Source: Epiperipatus broadwayi (Eukaryota > Onychophora > Udeonychophora > Euonychophora > Peripatidae). Taken from it: 64,000 nucleotides of DNA. The stretch's first letter is position 1; each line of letters begins with the position of its first letter. This document shows, piece after piece, positions 12,399 through 25,204 of the stretch. A program made the position numbers and the translations under genes. The notes beneath the pieces are model-generated. The model was not told the DNA's origin, did not search any database, and was given only the letters and a program-made list of their open reading frames with translations. The stretch spans positions 1 to 64,000 of the forward strand of contig JAQFVV010006708.1 in NCBI GenBank assembly GCA_028023455.1, given 5' to 3'.

Positions 12399-13687
12399 TG
12401 TACCAGACACTCAATCTATCCTGATCACAGAGGGCAATGCCAGATAACTTCATATCCGGAAAATCTATTTACTGTGATCAAAATGGATAAAGATGAGGGT
12501 TTGCGCTGACTAAATTCAGGGAGAAACCAGATATCTTAAATATTGTTTAGACAATTAACAAATAAAAGCACTACAACAAATGTCCAAATAGTACACTATA
12601 CAATACATCACTATTTTGCAAATAATAAATTATTAAGATAACTATTAAAGCACCAAATTGACTGATTAAAAAGCACACAGAAATAAGTGAACATCTGCTT
12701 TTATATCAAAATAAATTGATAACCTGATTGGCTGATTAAACATTCATCTGATTATCTAATTTACATATTATTTAATATTGCACCATCAAAAATTAAAAAT
12801 AAAAATGATGACTCATCAACCAAATATTAATTGTTACATTATTTAATTCTAAACTAATTTTTACATTTTATTTAAACCAGATAAATATTTTAAAATAGCA
12901 TTTTAAAAATAAAATAATATTTTATTAACTTATCCAACACTTAGTTTTTAATGTATCTATTTTTTTTAAAAAATCAAATTTTATTAACTACATTCGTTTT
13001 AAAATCTTAATTAAATATTTTATAATAGCTAATTTTTTATCTTGTGATAGACAAATAAATGTTTTCAATTTTATAGTACAATTTTTAAAACAATTTTAAA
13101 ACTTTATTAACAAGAAAACTTGTAAGCATACAATATTTACATGTCACATGACTTAAAATTCAGACATTCTGTATCCAATTCTGTCTGGAAACAAAAATAA
13201 ATGTTTAATTGCAAAAAATATTATATTAAAAAAATAATAAAATAATAATATAATTTAGAATAATAATTTTGATACTATAAAACTAAATACACATTTCTCC
13301 ACCACAAAATATTACTTTTTTAAATAAATACTTTAAAATATAACTATTAAGTATAATTTTTATTTTAAAATATAGTATTTATTTAATTGTAAGTTATTAC
13401 TTTTAAAATTCAGCTTTTAATACTTATTTAAAAGACTTAAGAATGTACTATTTTATTATGGCTAGCTTTTTCAACCATATAAAATTACACTATTTAGCTT
13501 TATCTGACTAATTTTAATATATTTAGTATAGTTTTATACATTAAATATTCTCATTTTACTTTAATTAAGCTTTTAAAAAGATTGTCAGCATAACATAGTA
13601 ATCATACTAAATTAGAATACATCTTTAATTTAAATTTTTTAGAAAGTTGACTAAATAAATTTATTTAGACCTAAAGAAAAGGGCACA
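12399..13687 (-). mobile_element. 3' LTR of Gy4 (LTR family B, 1,289 bp)
   Basis: On the minus strand it opens TGTGCCC at 13,687 and ends GGTACA at 12,399, the usual TG...CA form. A purine tract abuts its 5' edge at 13,688, as expected of a 3' LTR. Its outer edge lies against an ATATATAT tract. A diverged direct copy occurs at 23,864-25,094 and an inverted copy at 56,894-58,163. The two full copies agree at both termini, which fixes the boundaries. Confidence 0.7.
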
Positions 13688-13702
13688 TATCCTCCCCCTA
13701 TG
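13688..13702 (-). promoter_or_regulatory. Polypurine tract of Gy4
   Basis: The minus strand reads ATAGGGGGAGGATA immediately before the TGTGCCC start of the LTR. This is the position and composition of a plus-strand-priming polypurine tract. Confidence 0.65.
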
Positions 13703-14079
13703 AATAAAAATTTTAAATTAAACATCAATCTTAATATTTAATCTATTCAAATTATAATTACTATCTCTATTACTTTTATAGTTTAAATTTATCCTATACT
13801 ATTGCATGGAATAATAAACTATTTTGACATAAAAGAATTTATAAAATATTTGGACATCACATCAAGAATCTCAACCAGAAACACCTCTAAAAAATTTATC
13901 TACATTTTCCTTATCCTTTAAAAAAAATCAGGTTATAACATTTTAAAGTCTTATCTTTGTTCTTTAAAATAAGATTATAATATTTTTTAAATATGATTGT
14001 CTTATTCAGGAATTATTTGTCTTAATCATTAAGAATTTTCTTTTTCTAAAAATAAATTTTTAATTCCCCTCTTTAAACT

Positions 14080-15261
14080 TATTTCTTTAAGTTTCACCTT
14101 AGCTTTTCCTGTATTCTCCTTTTTATCAAGATTTTTCCTAAAAAAAATTTATCTTAAGTTTCTTTTGCTTTATACACTTAAGTTTCACCTTTGCTTTTCC
14201 TATATCTCTTTCCTTATCAATATTCTCTCTAAGAAAATCAATATTATTTATCTTTTCATCTATAACTTTAAGTTTAACTTTGGCCTTTCCAATATCTCTT
14301 TTTTTATTTACATTTTTCCTAAGAAAATCTATATTAATCAGATCATTATCTATCATTTTAAGTTTTATTTTAGCTTTTCCAATTCCTCTTTTCCTCATCA
14401 ATAATCTTTCTACCAAGATTTAAATTAACTACTTTTTCACTCATTCTTTTAAATTTTACTTTTGCTTTCCCAATATCTCTTATATAATCTATGCTTTCAC
14501 TAAGATAACTTATCTTAATCTTCTCTCTACTCAACTCTTTAAATTTTACTTTAATTTTCTTCATATTTTTTATCATGATTAAGTATTTCTCTAAGAAAAT
14601 CTATTTTAATTTTCTTCTTATTTTTAAATTTAAGTTTTACTTTGGCTTTGCCTAAATCTCTGTTCTGATCAACTTCTACTTTCATAAAATTTACATTAGG
14701 CATTTTATCCTTAATTCTTGTGAATAATATTTCCTTGTAACTATTAAATCTTGGATAAATGTTTCCATAATTAATACTAGATTTCTGAACTATATTTTGT
14801 GTTTTATCCCTAAATTTATTACTAGTATTATCCGTAATCTTTGGTAATTCATTGTCTAATAACTTTAGACACTTTTCATCTAAAGAATTTAATTTTATTT
14901 CTAAAGATTCATCAACTCTTTTATTACCACTATAGTATTCATCAAATTTTTTAAGTTTATCTATATCCTCTTTATAAACTAACTTTTCATAGGATTTATT
15001 CACTCCTATCCTATCATTAGTCAACTTAAAAGATTCTTTGGGTTCTTTCAATATTTTATCATATAATTTACTATTTTCATTAACTACTTCAACAGACTCT
15101 TCACTTTTTTTACTTTGACTTTGAAAAATCAAGTCCACTTTTTCTGATTGACTAGAAACATTTAATACTATTTCCTCAACATAATTTTGAGACTTTGACC
15201 TCATCCCTAACTGTTTTTGTGATATCTCTCGTGATTCCTTAATTTTTTCAGCTATCTCCAT
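14080..15261 (-). pseudogene. Gene remnant with 30-residue GKAKVKLK tandem repeats (Gy4, C-terminal part)
   Basis: From an ATG at 15,261 a 236-residue frame runs to 14,551 and is rich in Lys, Glu, Ser and Asn. Its end and two shorter frames downstream (14,576-14,370 and 14,416-14,138) share a repeat with the core RD(I/L)GKAKVKLK followed by a variable linker and IDFLRE. At DNA level the repeat recurs every 88-92 bases, near 14,090, 14,181, 14,270, 14,359, 14,451, 14,542 and 14,632. Frame changes split it, so the gene is broken, though the repeats are well kept. It lies between a polypurine tract and a primer-binding-site-like leader, so it is the cargo of an LTR element with no reverse transcriptase. 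I do not know this repeat. The strong basic charge would suit nucleic-acid binding, but that is only an inference. Confidence 0.5.
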
Positions 15262-16500
15262 TTTATGTACCTCTAACCTTGATTATATCTCCAGATCTCT
15301 AATATCGTTTCCTTCATCTCTTTGATTTGTTTTTGTGAATCTACCTTCATTGCTCTTATTTCTTTTAACACAGTTTGAAAATCTAATTTCATCTCCACAC
15401 AACTATGATCTCTCCTCTATACCTCCACATTCTCATCTATATCTTTATTAGTCATTTCAATGGGTTCTTTATACTCTTCTATCTTTTCATCAACTAATTC
15501 AAGACCCTTACTACCTATTTCAACAGATTCTTTTGATTCTTTATTAACTACTTCAACATCCTTTTTAATTAATTCAACACTTTGCAAATTTTTCTCATCT
15601 GCTACATTAATCAATGGTTTATCTCTTTTTCATATCATCTATCAACTCAACAGACGGTATATTTGCTTCTAATTCTTTAGTAACTAATTCAACAGACTCA
15701 TTATGAATCTCTATCTCTTCATGAATCAACTCACTATCTGGAATAATTTTTTCAACAGATAACTGGGTTTCTTTACTAGTTAATTCAACAAAAGATTAAT
15801 CTTTTCCTAAATTATCATCTACTAATTCAACAAACGATGCATTATCATTTACATCTTTATCAACTAATTTAACAGAATCTTTATTTTCTTCTGCCAAACT
15901 ACTACATAAGTTAATATTTTCATTAACTACTTTAATTACTTGTGGATTGGCTTTTCTTATTATTTTAACAAGTTGTTTATTTTCTGCCAGACTTTTACTG
16001 ATTAAATTAATGGGTTCTTTACGCATTTTCAAATTTGTACTAGTTATTTTAACAGATTTATTAATTACTTTGAGAGATGCTTTCTTATTTGCTATATTCT
16101 TATCAATTATCTCAACTGATGGCTTAGATTCAGTTTCTATAATCTTTAATTCAATATCTTTGGGATTTATTATTCTCTTCTAATTTATTTTTCAAATTAT
16201 TATCTACTACTTTAACATCTTGACTAACTATTTCAACAGATGCCTTATCATCTTCAACATTTTTATTAACCAATTCAGTTGATTTCTGAATGTTTTCTCT
16301 ATAAGATCTATTTTCTTCTTCTCTAAAATTTTTACTATCTAATGTTCTACAAGTTTCCCTTCTAAATGATTCTACTATCCTCTAGAATAGATTCTACATG
16401 TTTATTAATTTCTTCATTAATCTCTCAAAAGAAGATTTTATGAACATTTCTATCCAGGTCTGAGAAATCTCTATATCTTTTTCATCAACAGATTACCAGA
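15262..16500 (-). pseudogene. Upstream part of the Gy4 repetitive gene, with VEL(V/I)-type repeats
   Basis: Several open pieces in different minus-strand frames (15,614-15,417 and 16,032-15,796 are the longest) encode Lys/Glu/Asp/Ser/Val-rich text. A loose repeat recurs: SVELVxKE, VEVVNKES, FVELVDDN, VKLVDKDV. On the plus strand this shows as many copies of a taattcaacaga motif. Charged, heptad-like spacing suggests a coiled coil, comparable to the N-terminal Gag regions of Gy2 and Gy5. It probably was continuous with the GKAKVKLK repeat region before frameshifts accumulated. The start codon is not identifiable. Confidence 0.4.
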
Positions 16501-17224
16501 CATTTTTGCCTTTAAAATTTTATTCTCACTATTCATTTTAAAATAGTTTGCCTTGTAGAATTGAAAATCTCAATTCAAATAGTATCTAGTTTTCATTATA
16601 TCAACATTTTGATAAAATAACTCTCATAAAGTGCTTTCCATAAATGATTTCTATAAAGCATTTCCATAAAATAATTTTCATAAAATATTTCCCTACCAGC
16701 CTTTCTATCTCCACCTAAATAACATCCACAATAAACCATAGGATATTCCACTTAAGACCTTACACTACTTAATACTAACTGATTATTATAACTATAACTA
16801 ACAAAATTATATGTGTTATATCATTGATTCTTCACACACATGATCCCACAGATAATTTGCACATAATAGAATATATTGAAAATATTTTTAAATATTTAAT
16901 AATTGACATGGTCATAATATAAAATAATTATTAGCCACATTTGCATATCTTAAATATTTATTTGCTTATTGATTTACAAATAATATAATATTTTATTTTA
17001 AATAATCAGATTATAAATATCACATGAAATTATAATAATTTGAATAATAAAATACTTAGTTCAATATCATAATCAAACCCTAAATAATTATTACCGCTAT
17101 GATAAAAGTACTAAATTATTTATATTCAATAAGATATAACTATCAACAACCCCAAAATTATACATTTTAATTTATACTACTATTTCTTGATTCATTAATT
17201 TACAACTATAATTGTGGCCCCCTA
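16501..17224 (-). other. Gy4 untranslated leader
   Basis: AT-rich sequence between the repetitive gene remnant and the primer-binding-site-like boxes. A short run of similar TTTCATAAA phrases occurs at about 16,620-16,690. No gene seen. Confidence 0.35.
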
Positions 17225-17332
17225 AACATCAAGGCCCAAAGTTGGGGCACATTCAAGTAATTATACTTCATAGATTTGGCTACCTCCATATACTGATGCC
17301 CATTTGTGGTGCCAAATTCAAAATCTACGGTT
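17225..17332 (-). promoter_or_regulatory. Doubled primer-binding-site-like leader of Gy4
   Basis: Reading the minus strand from the GGTACA end at 17,333, there is a TTTGGCACCACAAATGGGCA box and, about 80 bases on, a second box TGTGCCCCAACTTTGGGCCT followed by TGATG. The second matches the Gy2 primer-binding region (TTGGTGCCCAA, then GGCCTTGATT). The two boxes look like duplicated copies of one leader unit. Confidence 0.45.
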
Positions 17333-18506
17333 GTACCCTCACTTCCAGGAAATATAATTATAAATAAAATGGGACTAGCTCAGATAAATAGTTATGCTCG
17401 GCTAAAATGCATATAATCGATAATAAAGATATTCTATGTTAATGTCTATTGTTTAACTAGCTCTAACTAATAAGAAATAATATATGGTTCGGTTTTATAA
17501 ACTAAATAAATAAATATTTATTAAATCATGAGACCATGAAATGAGATACAAGTGGTAATATGAATTACATTGAGCCAATATCCCACAGGATACCACCTCA
17601 ATGGCATAAGAATACTATCCCCCCTATTATTTCAAATAATAATAAATTTATAGCATTCTTACGACTTTAACAATAATTAATTAATTAAGATAATACTGAT
17701 AAATAAATCTTAATCTCTTTATTAAAAATAATCTAACTAAAATAATCTCAGGTTCTTTAAACTAATTCGAGTCAATTAAAATTACTGTAGTCAAGCATGA
17801 TTAGGGATTTAATATTACCCTCAACTACACCTAACTAATAATAATAATTAAATCTTCAATGTATAACTCGATCTTATCTATTTTAGAGAGATAAAATAGT
17901 TTTTAATTAATGTGTTTTATCACCCCAGCTGACTAAATAAAAGGATTGATAAAATATTAGAAAGTTTTAGGTAGTAATTTTTGAGAGACTGTTGGCAGTA
18001 ATTAGCAGGCCAGAATAATTGTCTAGCAGAATTGGTGTTTGTAGAGATATACAGAGCTCCCATGAAGATCTAAAAGAAGGCAAAAGGATAAGTCCAGCAG
18101 CTACTCTATAGTTTACTATGGAAGAGATTGTATTAGCATTATAATTATGCTAACTAAAAGGGCTTAAATTCATATTCATAAAGCCAGACCGAGCTTTCTG
18201 TATTCATTACCCTGCACAAATGTGGAAATGACAGCTTCCTGGTCTGAAGTCTATCAAATCCTAGACAGAAGGGAAATAATTGAATGCCAACCATACCTGA
18301 ACTATACTTTTCCCTGGACTATACCTGTACCACCAAGACTAGCTCACCAAGAGAAGCACAAATAAACATATATGGCAATTAGTGTTATATATAATGAGAA
18401 CCCAATTTTAAATAATTTGTTTAGTAAAAATGTTTTAAATTCGTATTTTAAATTTAAACATGTTATAATTAAGAGTGATCTGTGATAAAGATATATATAT
18501 ATATAT
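17333..18506 (-). mobile_element. Probable 5' LTR remnant of Gy4
   Basis: It begins TGTACC on the plus strand, as the Gy4 3' LTR does at 12,399, and lies directly upstream of the leader in element orientation. Beyond that end I could not align it convincingly to the 3' LTR, so it is strongly diverged, recombined, or from another family. The balanced-composition stretch at about 17,970-18,360 has no recognised gene. The right edge meets an ATATAT tract and the next LTR. Confidence 0.35.
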
Positions 18507-20641
18507 TATAACGATCCAAACGAAGTGGGAGATCGCATCGCACCGCACCGCACTACCAAAGGGCGCCATCTAGGCATTTGAGCCTAGAAAAATTTATAAA
18601 GTAGGCAGATACACGCTGTTAGGATTCCACTTTATTTACATATTTAGATCGTTAGCCCATTGTCACTAGCTCAGCGGAGATGCCGAGATAAAAATCTATA
18701 AATTTTATATCTTAAATATAAAAGAATAAAATAATAAAAGCCACTGCCAGAAATTAACACAGAAAAATATTTATTTATGCACATATAAAATATTATTTAA
18801 ATCCGAGGAATAAGTTTAACATTTAGATTTTTATCTTAATTTTTAATTTTACATTTAAAATAGCTTGCTATAATGTTTAATATTTTATTTAGAGGGTCGA
18901 GTATGAATGGACTACATAGGTCTGCATTTGAAAGGAAAATATTCTTCCCTGATTTAACCTTAGGCAACAAATTTCGCAATCAACTGGCGCCAATCCATCT
19001 GATACATTCATGTATTCAATGTAGCATGATACGACAACACAAAATACTATATTGTCAGGAATGTACATCTGAACAATAAGTAGAAATAGAGAAGAGATTG
19101 ATTCTCCACCAACAGGAATGTGACATCTGTTGGCAAGTAGATCAATAAACAAAAAACTCCATAGGAATGGACTGCGGTCTTCTGCCGACTTACAAACCCA
19201 TCCATAGGCAAACAGAGGGTGTGTGACGTATATATTTAATCCTGCACGTAGCGGATCTCATACTACATTTACTAATTACACAAATATATCCAATCCATTG
19301 AACCAATTCAACTACGAAATGAATAACCTAAGATTACCCTCCCTTAATACAACTTTACAAAACTATATAGCCATTCGCGCCCGACTTAATTTTAACATTT
19401 ATATACGTTCGCACAGATTTGTTTAAAAATGTTGGGTATAGATCGATTACACAGATTCCACGGTCAAAAACATTTCAAAATAAACATAAACGATCAAAAT
19501 ACAAAATTATTGATACCGACAATCGCAGAGGGAAACTTATAAGTAACCCATTAGTATTCACCATAAGATACTTGCGTTGTCACCAATAACTTAAAAGACA
19601 TCCGAATAAATACATTTTAGATACTCACCGTAAGGTATCATTATTTATCGAATGTCTATATATTTTGATCAAATATGAAAACCAAAATCTAATTAACCGC
19701 AAACGAATCCATGCAAGCGTCTATAGACAACTTAAATTTCATACATTTAAAATTTAAACAATAAATAATTTATACAATTAAAATAAATGGAAATGATTTT
19801 GTTTTTATCAATAACAAACATATAAAATATCACATTATCAATTTAGTTGACACATAAGTCAGAGAAAAGTTCCTTTTTATAAAATTTAAATTTACTTAGC
19901 AATCTTTAAAGTTCTTAATTAAGGTTATGATTTTAACAATTGTTCAGTTCTATTGCTTACGGTAGAGAAGTCCCTGTTCCCGTTGGCAATTCCCACGCAG
20001 ACTTTCCTGGAAGACCGGTCTGATGTTTTGGAGGTGGCAGTTGCTGGTTCTGTCCTGGTATCACAGTCTTTGCATTTTTAAATAAGTGAGTGAGGACGAC
20101 AAGTGCGTCTTGTCGCCAGACCCACCAAAATCAAGTTGGAAAAAGCTCCTTGAACTCAATATTTCTTTCTTTTTATATCATCCACAAGGATTCACTGAAC
20201 AAAACGTCACTAATCTGTTTTTTCGTTATGGTCCGGGCCAAGGCTTAGTGCTTCCATTTGTCAAGCTAAAATCTCTTTCTTCTCTTATCTAACTTTCCAT
20301 CTGACTTTTTAATTAAACAGCTTTTAGATAATTAATAAACAACCATTTCCCTTTATAGATTACAGGAATTAATTAATACCTGTTTTTATTTTAACTTACG
20401 TTATTTTTTTATTAAAATATTTTTATATTTCAATCTTGTATTTTTTTATTAAAAAAAATACGTTCAAATACTTTTTTTTTTTTTTGTTTATGAAAAAAAA
20501 AATATTTTTAAAGTTTAACATCTGTGCGAATGTATATATTTAACAATGTTTTAATTTTAGCGTTTAGTTTTTTACTTTTATTTGCGAACTTTTAAGTTTT
20601 TATTTTAAATTAATGTAACGACATATTTATATATCGTTACA
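18507..20641 (-). mobile_element. Probable solo LTR, 2.1 kb
   Basis: The plus strand starts TATAACGA (a one-base change from TGTAACGA) and ends TCGTTACA, giving inverted termini. ATAT lies on both sides (18,503-18,506 and 20,642-20,645), a plausible 4-bp target duplication but of low complexity. A GTAAATAAAG polyadenylation-type signal (minus strand, near 18,632) and the GGGCGCCA sequence near 18,562 sit in the same relative place as in the Gy1 LTR. No internal region is attached. The short open frames inside (for example 18,873-19,079 and 20,086-20,292) look incidental. Confidence 0.45.
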
Positions 20642-23252
20642 ATATATATATCAGTTTGTTAATAAATAAGTGGACTCAAATAAATAATATAATTAATATA
20701 CTTTATACCTCTTGCTTGGTATTACTTTCAATAAAAATTCTATGTGTGTGTTAATGCGTATTCTAAACATAAAAATCATATTTATAAAACACAATTACTT
20801 TTTCTATTCTATGTTCATCCATTAAAAATATGCATTGCATGTAAGTTAAAAAATTTTCTAAAATTATTCAAAAAGTTTCATGAATAATTTTATTATCACT
20901 TATATATATACTTTAATAAAAATAGTTTTAATAAAATACAAAAAGTATTTATGATTCTTTATCCTTATTTTTAATTTTACTTTCAATCTCATTTGTATTG
21001 AATATCAATCTAATTCAAAGCAAGAAAAACCTATCTTATCCTTTTCCAAAATAACAATCCTTTAATTCCAAAATTATTTATCATTCTCCCTCAAAATACA
21101 GTTCAGTACAATGCAATATCTTAGAAATTACGATAGCAATAAGATGCTTAGGTATGAAGAACAAACTAGAGTATTAGCTCCGTAGTATACACTTATAAGA
21201 TAGTCAACATGGCAACAGTGCAATAAAAAAAAGAGGCATGACTTCTCTGTCTAATAACCTCCACTAAAATAATGTCCAAGCTATTCATTCAGCTTTTTGA
21301 AACACAAATATCCAATACTAAGGAAAACACTGTCCATCGAAATATACAAGATACATGGCTTCGTTACCTGTATCTGCATAATTACTAAGATAATAAAATT
21401 ACTTCTATTCTCCATAAGAAAACCTACATCTAAGCATCCCTTTGGTTTCTTTTGTATACTCCCAAGTTACTATCATTTAAAATTTCATCATAGATTTATC
21501 TATCTACATCGCCAAAATTCTCAAACATATTTCTAAAAAACAATAAATAAAATTCACATATAAATTCAACAATCTAGACTAAGGTTACTTCACTTCCAAA
21601 AATTCTTCAATAAAATACAAATGATTAGTATTAATGTACTAAGACAATACTTCAAATGTTTTAAAATAACAGAGTTCCTTGTCTAAAGAATCATATAATC
21701 ATATTTATCATTAAATCGTACTATATCAGTAATATAAAATAAAAGTATGCATATTTTTTTACTAAAAATCTAACTCATATACTCTTTATGTGTGTTTAAT
21801 ACATTCGCACATACCTATATGTTCATAAAACAATATTATAAAATACTTTAAACAATCTAAATAAAATAAATATATCATAAAAAATATATTTTATAACTGT
21901 TATCCATAGTGATAATCACTAGTTGATCATGATTAGACGTTTTCTTAGTCTACATTTAATAAAATATTACATAATGTAAACATTTTTTCAACAAATATGA
22001 TACTTAAAAATATATTAAAAAGTTTATAAAAAAAATTAAGTATTCTTTATGGTAATTATAATACTATATTAGTAAATATTTTTTATATGTACTTCTCCTA
22101 TGTACAATTATAATAATAAAAACTTAATATTATTATTAGTTCATAAAATAATAAAAACATAGCTACGTAAAACTTCAGACCATGGTAAGCACTCATTTTT
22201 TTCTTCCCGACACACATTGCTACAACAACTATTATTTTAACACTCGAAGACAACAACTCCTTCCCCATCATGATGTGTGATTAGTTGATTAAAAAAATGA
22301 TGAATGAAAATGAAAAATGAAAAAATTGACTTTAAAAAAATCTGGATCCATCTATAAAAATAATCATTAATCTCTGCTTGAAAGTTTATAAAAGGATAGT
22401 CTATTGTTTATATCTTTCAGAGTAATGATTATCGAAGCTAATATTAATTCATAATGTTTAAAAATAATTTTCTGGAGTTTTTCTCATTCCACAGGATCCT
22501 GTATTAGCTTCTAGTGTCTCTGACATGGCAATATGGATTCAGGCATACATATGTAAATTGTGCATTTTTTATACCAATGAAATTTGCATTTAATCATTTC
22601 ATAAAGCTAGCATATAGTTCTTCCATCAGGATAATTTTTATTTATCCAGGGATTTTCTTTTCCAGTTAATAATTTCCAATTATCGGTTTTTTTAAAACAT
22701 TATTATTATATATGTGGTCTTGTTAAATAAAGACTTGTCATGTAAAATATATTTGCAGTATTTTTTAATCTTTACTTTTTCATCATTTCAGAATAACAGT
22801 TCAGAATAATTCCTTTAAAAATGTTTTCTTTAAAAGAAACATTTACTGCAACTCTTTATTAAAGTGATATATTTTCAAAAAATCACACGATCACCGTCTC
22901 TTATACTAGCACATAATTGTTTATAAACAATTACTGTATGGAGAGTTTTGCCTTGTTTTAAAAATATTGAAAAATTAAAAAAAAGTCATTATCATATTGC
23001 TTTAGTGTTTTTAGATAAAGCTATCTTTTTTTACAATAAAATGCATTTGTCTTTAATTTCCCATAAACTTTTCCATTTAATTCTTTATACAATATCCTAA
23101 ATATTAATATGACCAATATTATATTGACCTTCATAAGTTTAAAAATATATTTTCATTTAAGGACTGGCTCGATCCTTTCTTTACACAGATATATAATTAC
23201 TTTTGGTATAAATTCCACAAGCAAATAGTTTATACTTTGTGGCTAATTATGA

Positions 23253-23852
23253 ATCAAAATATATAAAATGTGCTAACATGCACAATCACACAAAGCTAAA
23301 AACAAATAAAGCAAATATATATTATTTTAATATCTATTCATTAAATGGCTAAGCACTTTCAAGGTTCAAGCCCTCATAATCATAGCCATATTACAAAATA
23401 TAATAAATTGACTTGGAGTGATGCAAATTTATGCAAATGAAATAATTATGCATTCCATTTCTTGGATATTTTGTAGCAAGAGCTTTTCTATTGGTGCTTC
23501 AGCTGGGCATGATTGTCAACCGGGAAATCCAGTAGTGGTATGCAGAGAGCGGCATGATCTAAAAAGAAAGATAAAAGAAGCTTTCTTTATATCTAGAGAT
23601 GGCGATGCCATCAATAGAAAATACTCTTGCTACAAAATATCCAAGAAATGGAATGCATAATTATTTCATTTGCATAAATTTGCATCACTCCAAGTCAATT
23701 TATTATATTTTGTAATACGGCTATGATTATGAGGGCTTGAATCTTGAAAGTGCTTAGCCATTTAATGAATAGATATTAAAATAATATATATTTGCTTTAT
23801 TTGTTTTTAGCTTTGTGTGCTTGTGCGTGTTAGCGCATTTTATATATTTTGA
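23253..23852. repeat. Foldback element with about 240-base arms
   Basis: The left arm (23,253-23,493) and right arm (23,607-23,852) are inverted copies with a few mismatches, around a spacer of about 113 bases. A direct repeat of TATAAATTCCA lies just outside (about 23,207-23,217 and 23,853-23,863). The inverted partner region near 58,120 carries a single similar sequence (GGTATTAAATCCATAG), which supports an insertion with an 11-base target duplication. The open frame at 23,418-23,660 merely crosses the hairpin. Transcription through it would give a long double-stranded RNA. Confidence 0.75.
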
Positions 23853-23863
23853 TATAAATTCCA

Positions 23864-25094
23864 TAGTTATTGCAACACTAAAATTAAGTTTTAATAGACT
23901 GACTTAGTAGAAAATCTTAGTTGATTTTAACAGTGCATGACTTAAACTTGATAAATTTATAATTTCTTTTTTTAAAAAACTAAGTCCAATTAGTAGACTA
24001 TACAATACTTCACTATTTTGCAAATCATAAATTATTAAGAGAACTGTTAAAGCACCGAATTGACTAATAAAAAGCACACAGAAATAAGTGAACATCTGCT
24101 TTTATATCAAAATAAATTGATAACCTGATTGGCTGATTAGACTTTTCATCTGATTATCTAATTTACATATTATTTAATATTGCACCATCAAAAATTAAAA
24201 ATAAAAATGATGACTCATCAACCAAATATTAATTGTCACATTATATAAATCTAAACTAATATTTACATTTTATTTAAACAAGCTAAATATTTTAAAATAG
24301 CATTTTTTAAATAAATTAATATTTTATTAACCTATCTAACACTTAGTTTTTAATGTATCTATTTTTTCAAAAAATCCAATTTTATTAACTGCATTCGTTT
24401 TAAAATCTTAATTACATATTTTATAATAGCTAATTTTTTATCTTGTGATAGAAAAATAAATGTTTTCAATTTTATAGCACAATTTTTAAAACAATTTTGA
24501 AACTTTATTAACAAGAAAACTTGTAAGCACACATGTATGAATATTTACATGTCACATGACTTACAAATTCAGACAATCTGTAACCAATTCTGTCTGGAAA
24601 CAAAAATAAATGTTTAATTGCAAAAAATATTATATTAAAAAAAATTATAAGATAATAATATAATTTAGAATAAAAATTTTGATACTATAAAACTAAATAC
24701 ACATTTCTCCACCACAAAATATTACATTTTAAATAAATAGCTTATAATATAACTATTAAATATATTTTTTTTATTTTAAAATATACTATTTATTTAATTG
24801 TAAGTTATTACATTTAAAATTCAGCTTTAAATAATTATTTAAAAGACTTATTAATGTACTATTTTATTGTGGCCTGTTTTCCCAACTATACAAATTTATA
24901 CTATGTAGCTTTAATTGATTATTTTTAACATATCAGTATAGTTTCATGCATTTAATATTCTCACTTTACCTTAACTAAGATTTTAAAAACACTGTCAACA
25001 TAATATAGTCATACCAAATTAAAATATACCCTTAATTTAAAATTTTTAGAAAATTAACTAAATGAATTTATCTGGACCTAAACAAAAGGGCACA
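23864..25094 (-). mobile_element. LTR family B copy, left end interrupted
   Basis: A close direct relative of 12,590-13,687. It ends GGGCACA at 25,094 on the plus strand, like the Gy4 LTR at 13,687, and abuts an ATATAT tract. The left end is disturbed by the foldback insertion. No polypurine tract or internal region is attached, so it is a solo LTR or a fragment within the inverted duplication. Confidence 0.6.
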
Positions 25095-25171
25095 ATATAT
25101 ATATATTTACATATACTGTAAATTGCTTAGTTTTATCCAGATATCTCTCTATATATATATATATATATATC

Positions 25172-25204
<33 letters not shown>

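Larger units (their letters stand above)
20650..25094. repeat. Left arm of a large diverged inverted duplication
   Basis: Read in reverse complement, this stretch aligns by eye along its length with 56,894-60,700. Matching landmarks include the GCCAAGCAAGGTATA segment (A arm near 20,720), the AGGCATGACTTC segment near 21,233 (partner near 60,100), the GAGTAATGATTATCG region near 22,420 (partner near 58,865) and the family-B LTR at the end. The foldback element at 23,253-23,852 is present only here. No coding sequence is seen in either arm. Confidence 0.7.

Noticed and set aside
20086-20292. 68-codon frame with a protein-like N-terminus
   Set aside because: It lies in a probable solo LTR; no family recognised and no partner in related sequence.
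23340-23385. tRNA-like B-box (GGTTCAAGCCC) beside a TGGCTAAG sequence in the foldback arm
   Set aside because: The spacing between the two boxes is far too short for a tRNA promoter and no cloverleaf can be drawn.
23418-23660. 80-codon frame in the foldback element
   Set aside because: It spans both hairpin arms and the spacer; no recognisable product.
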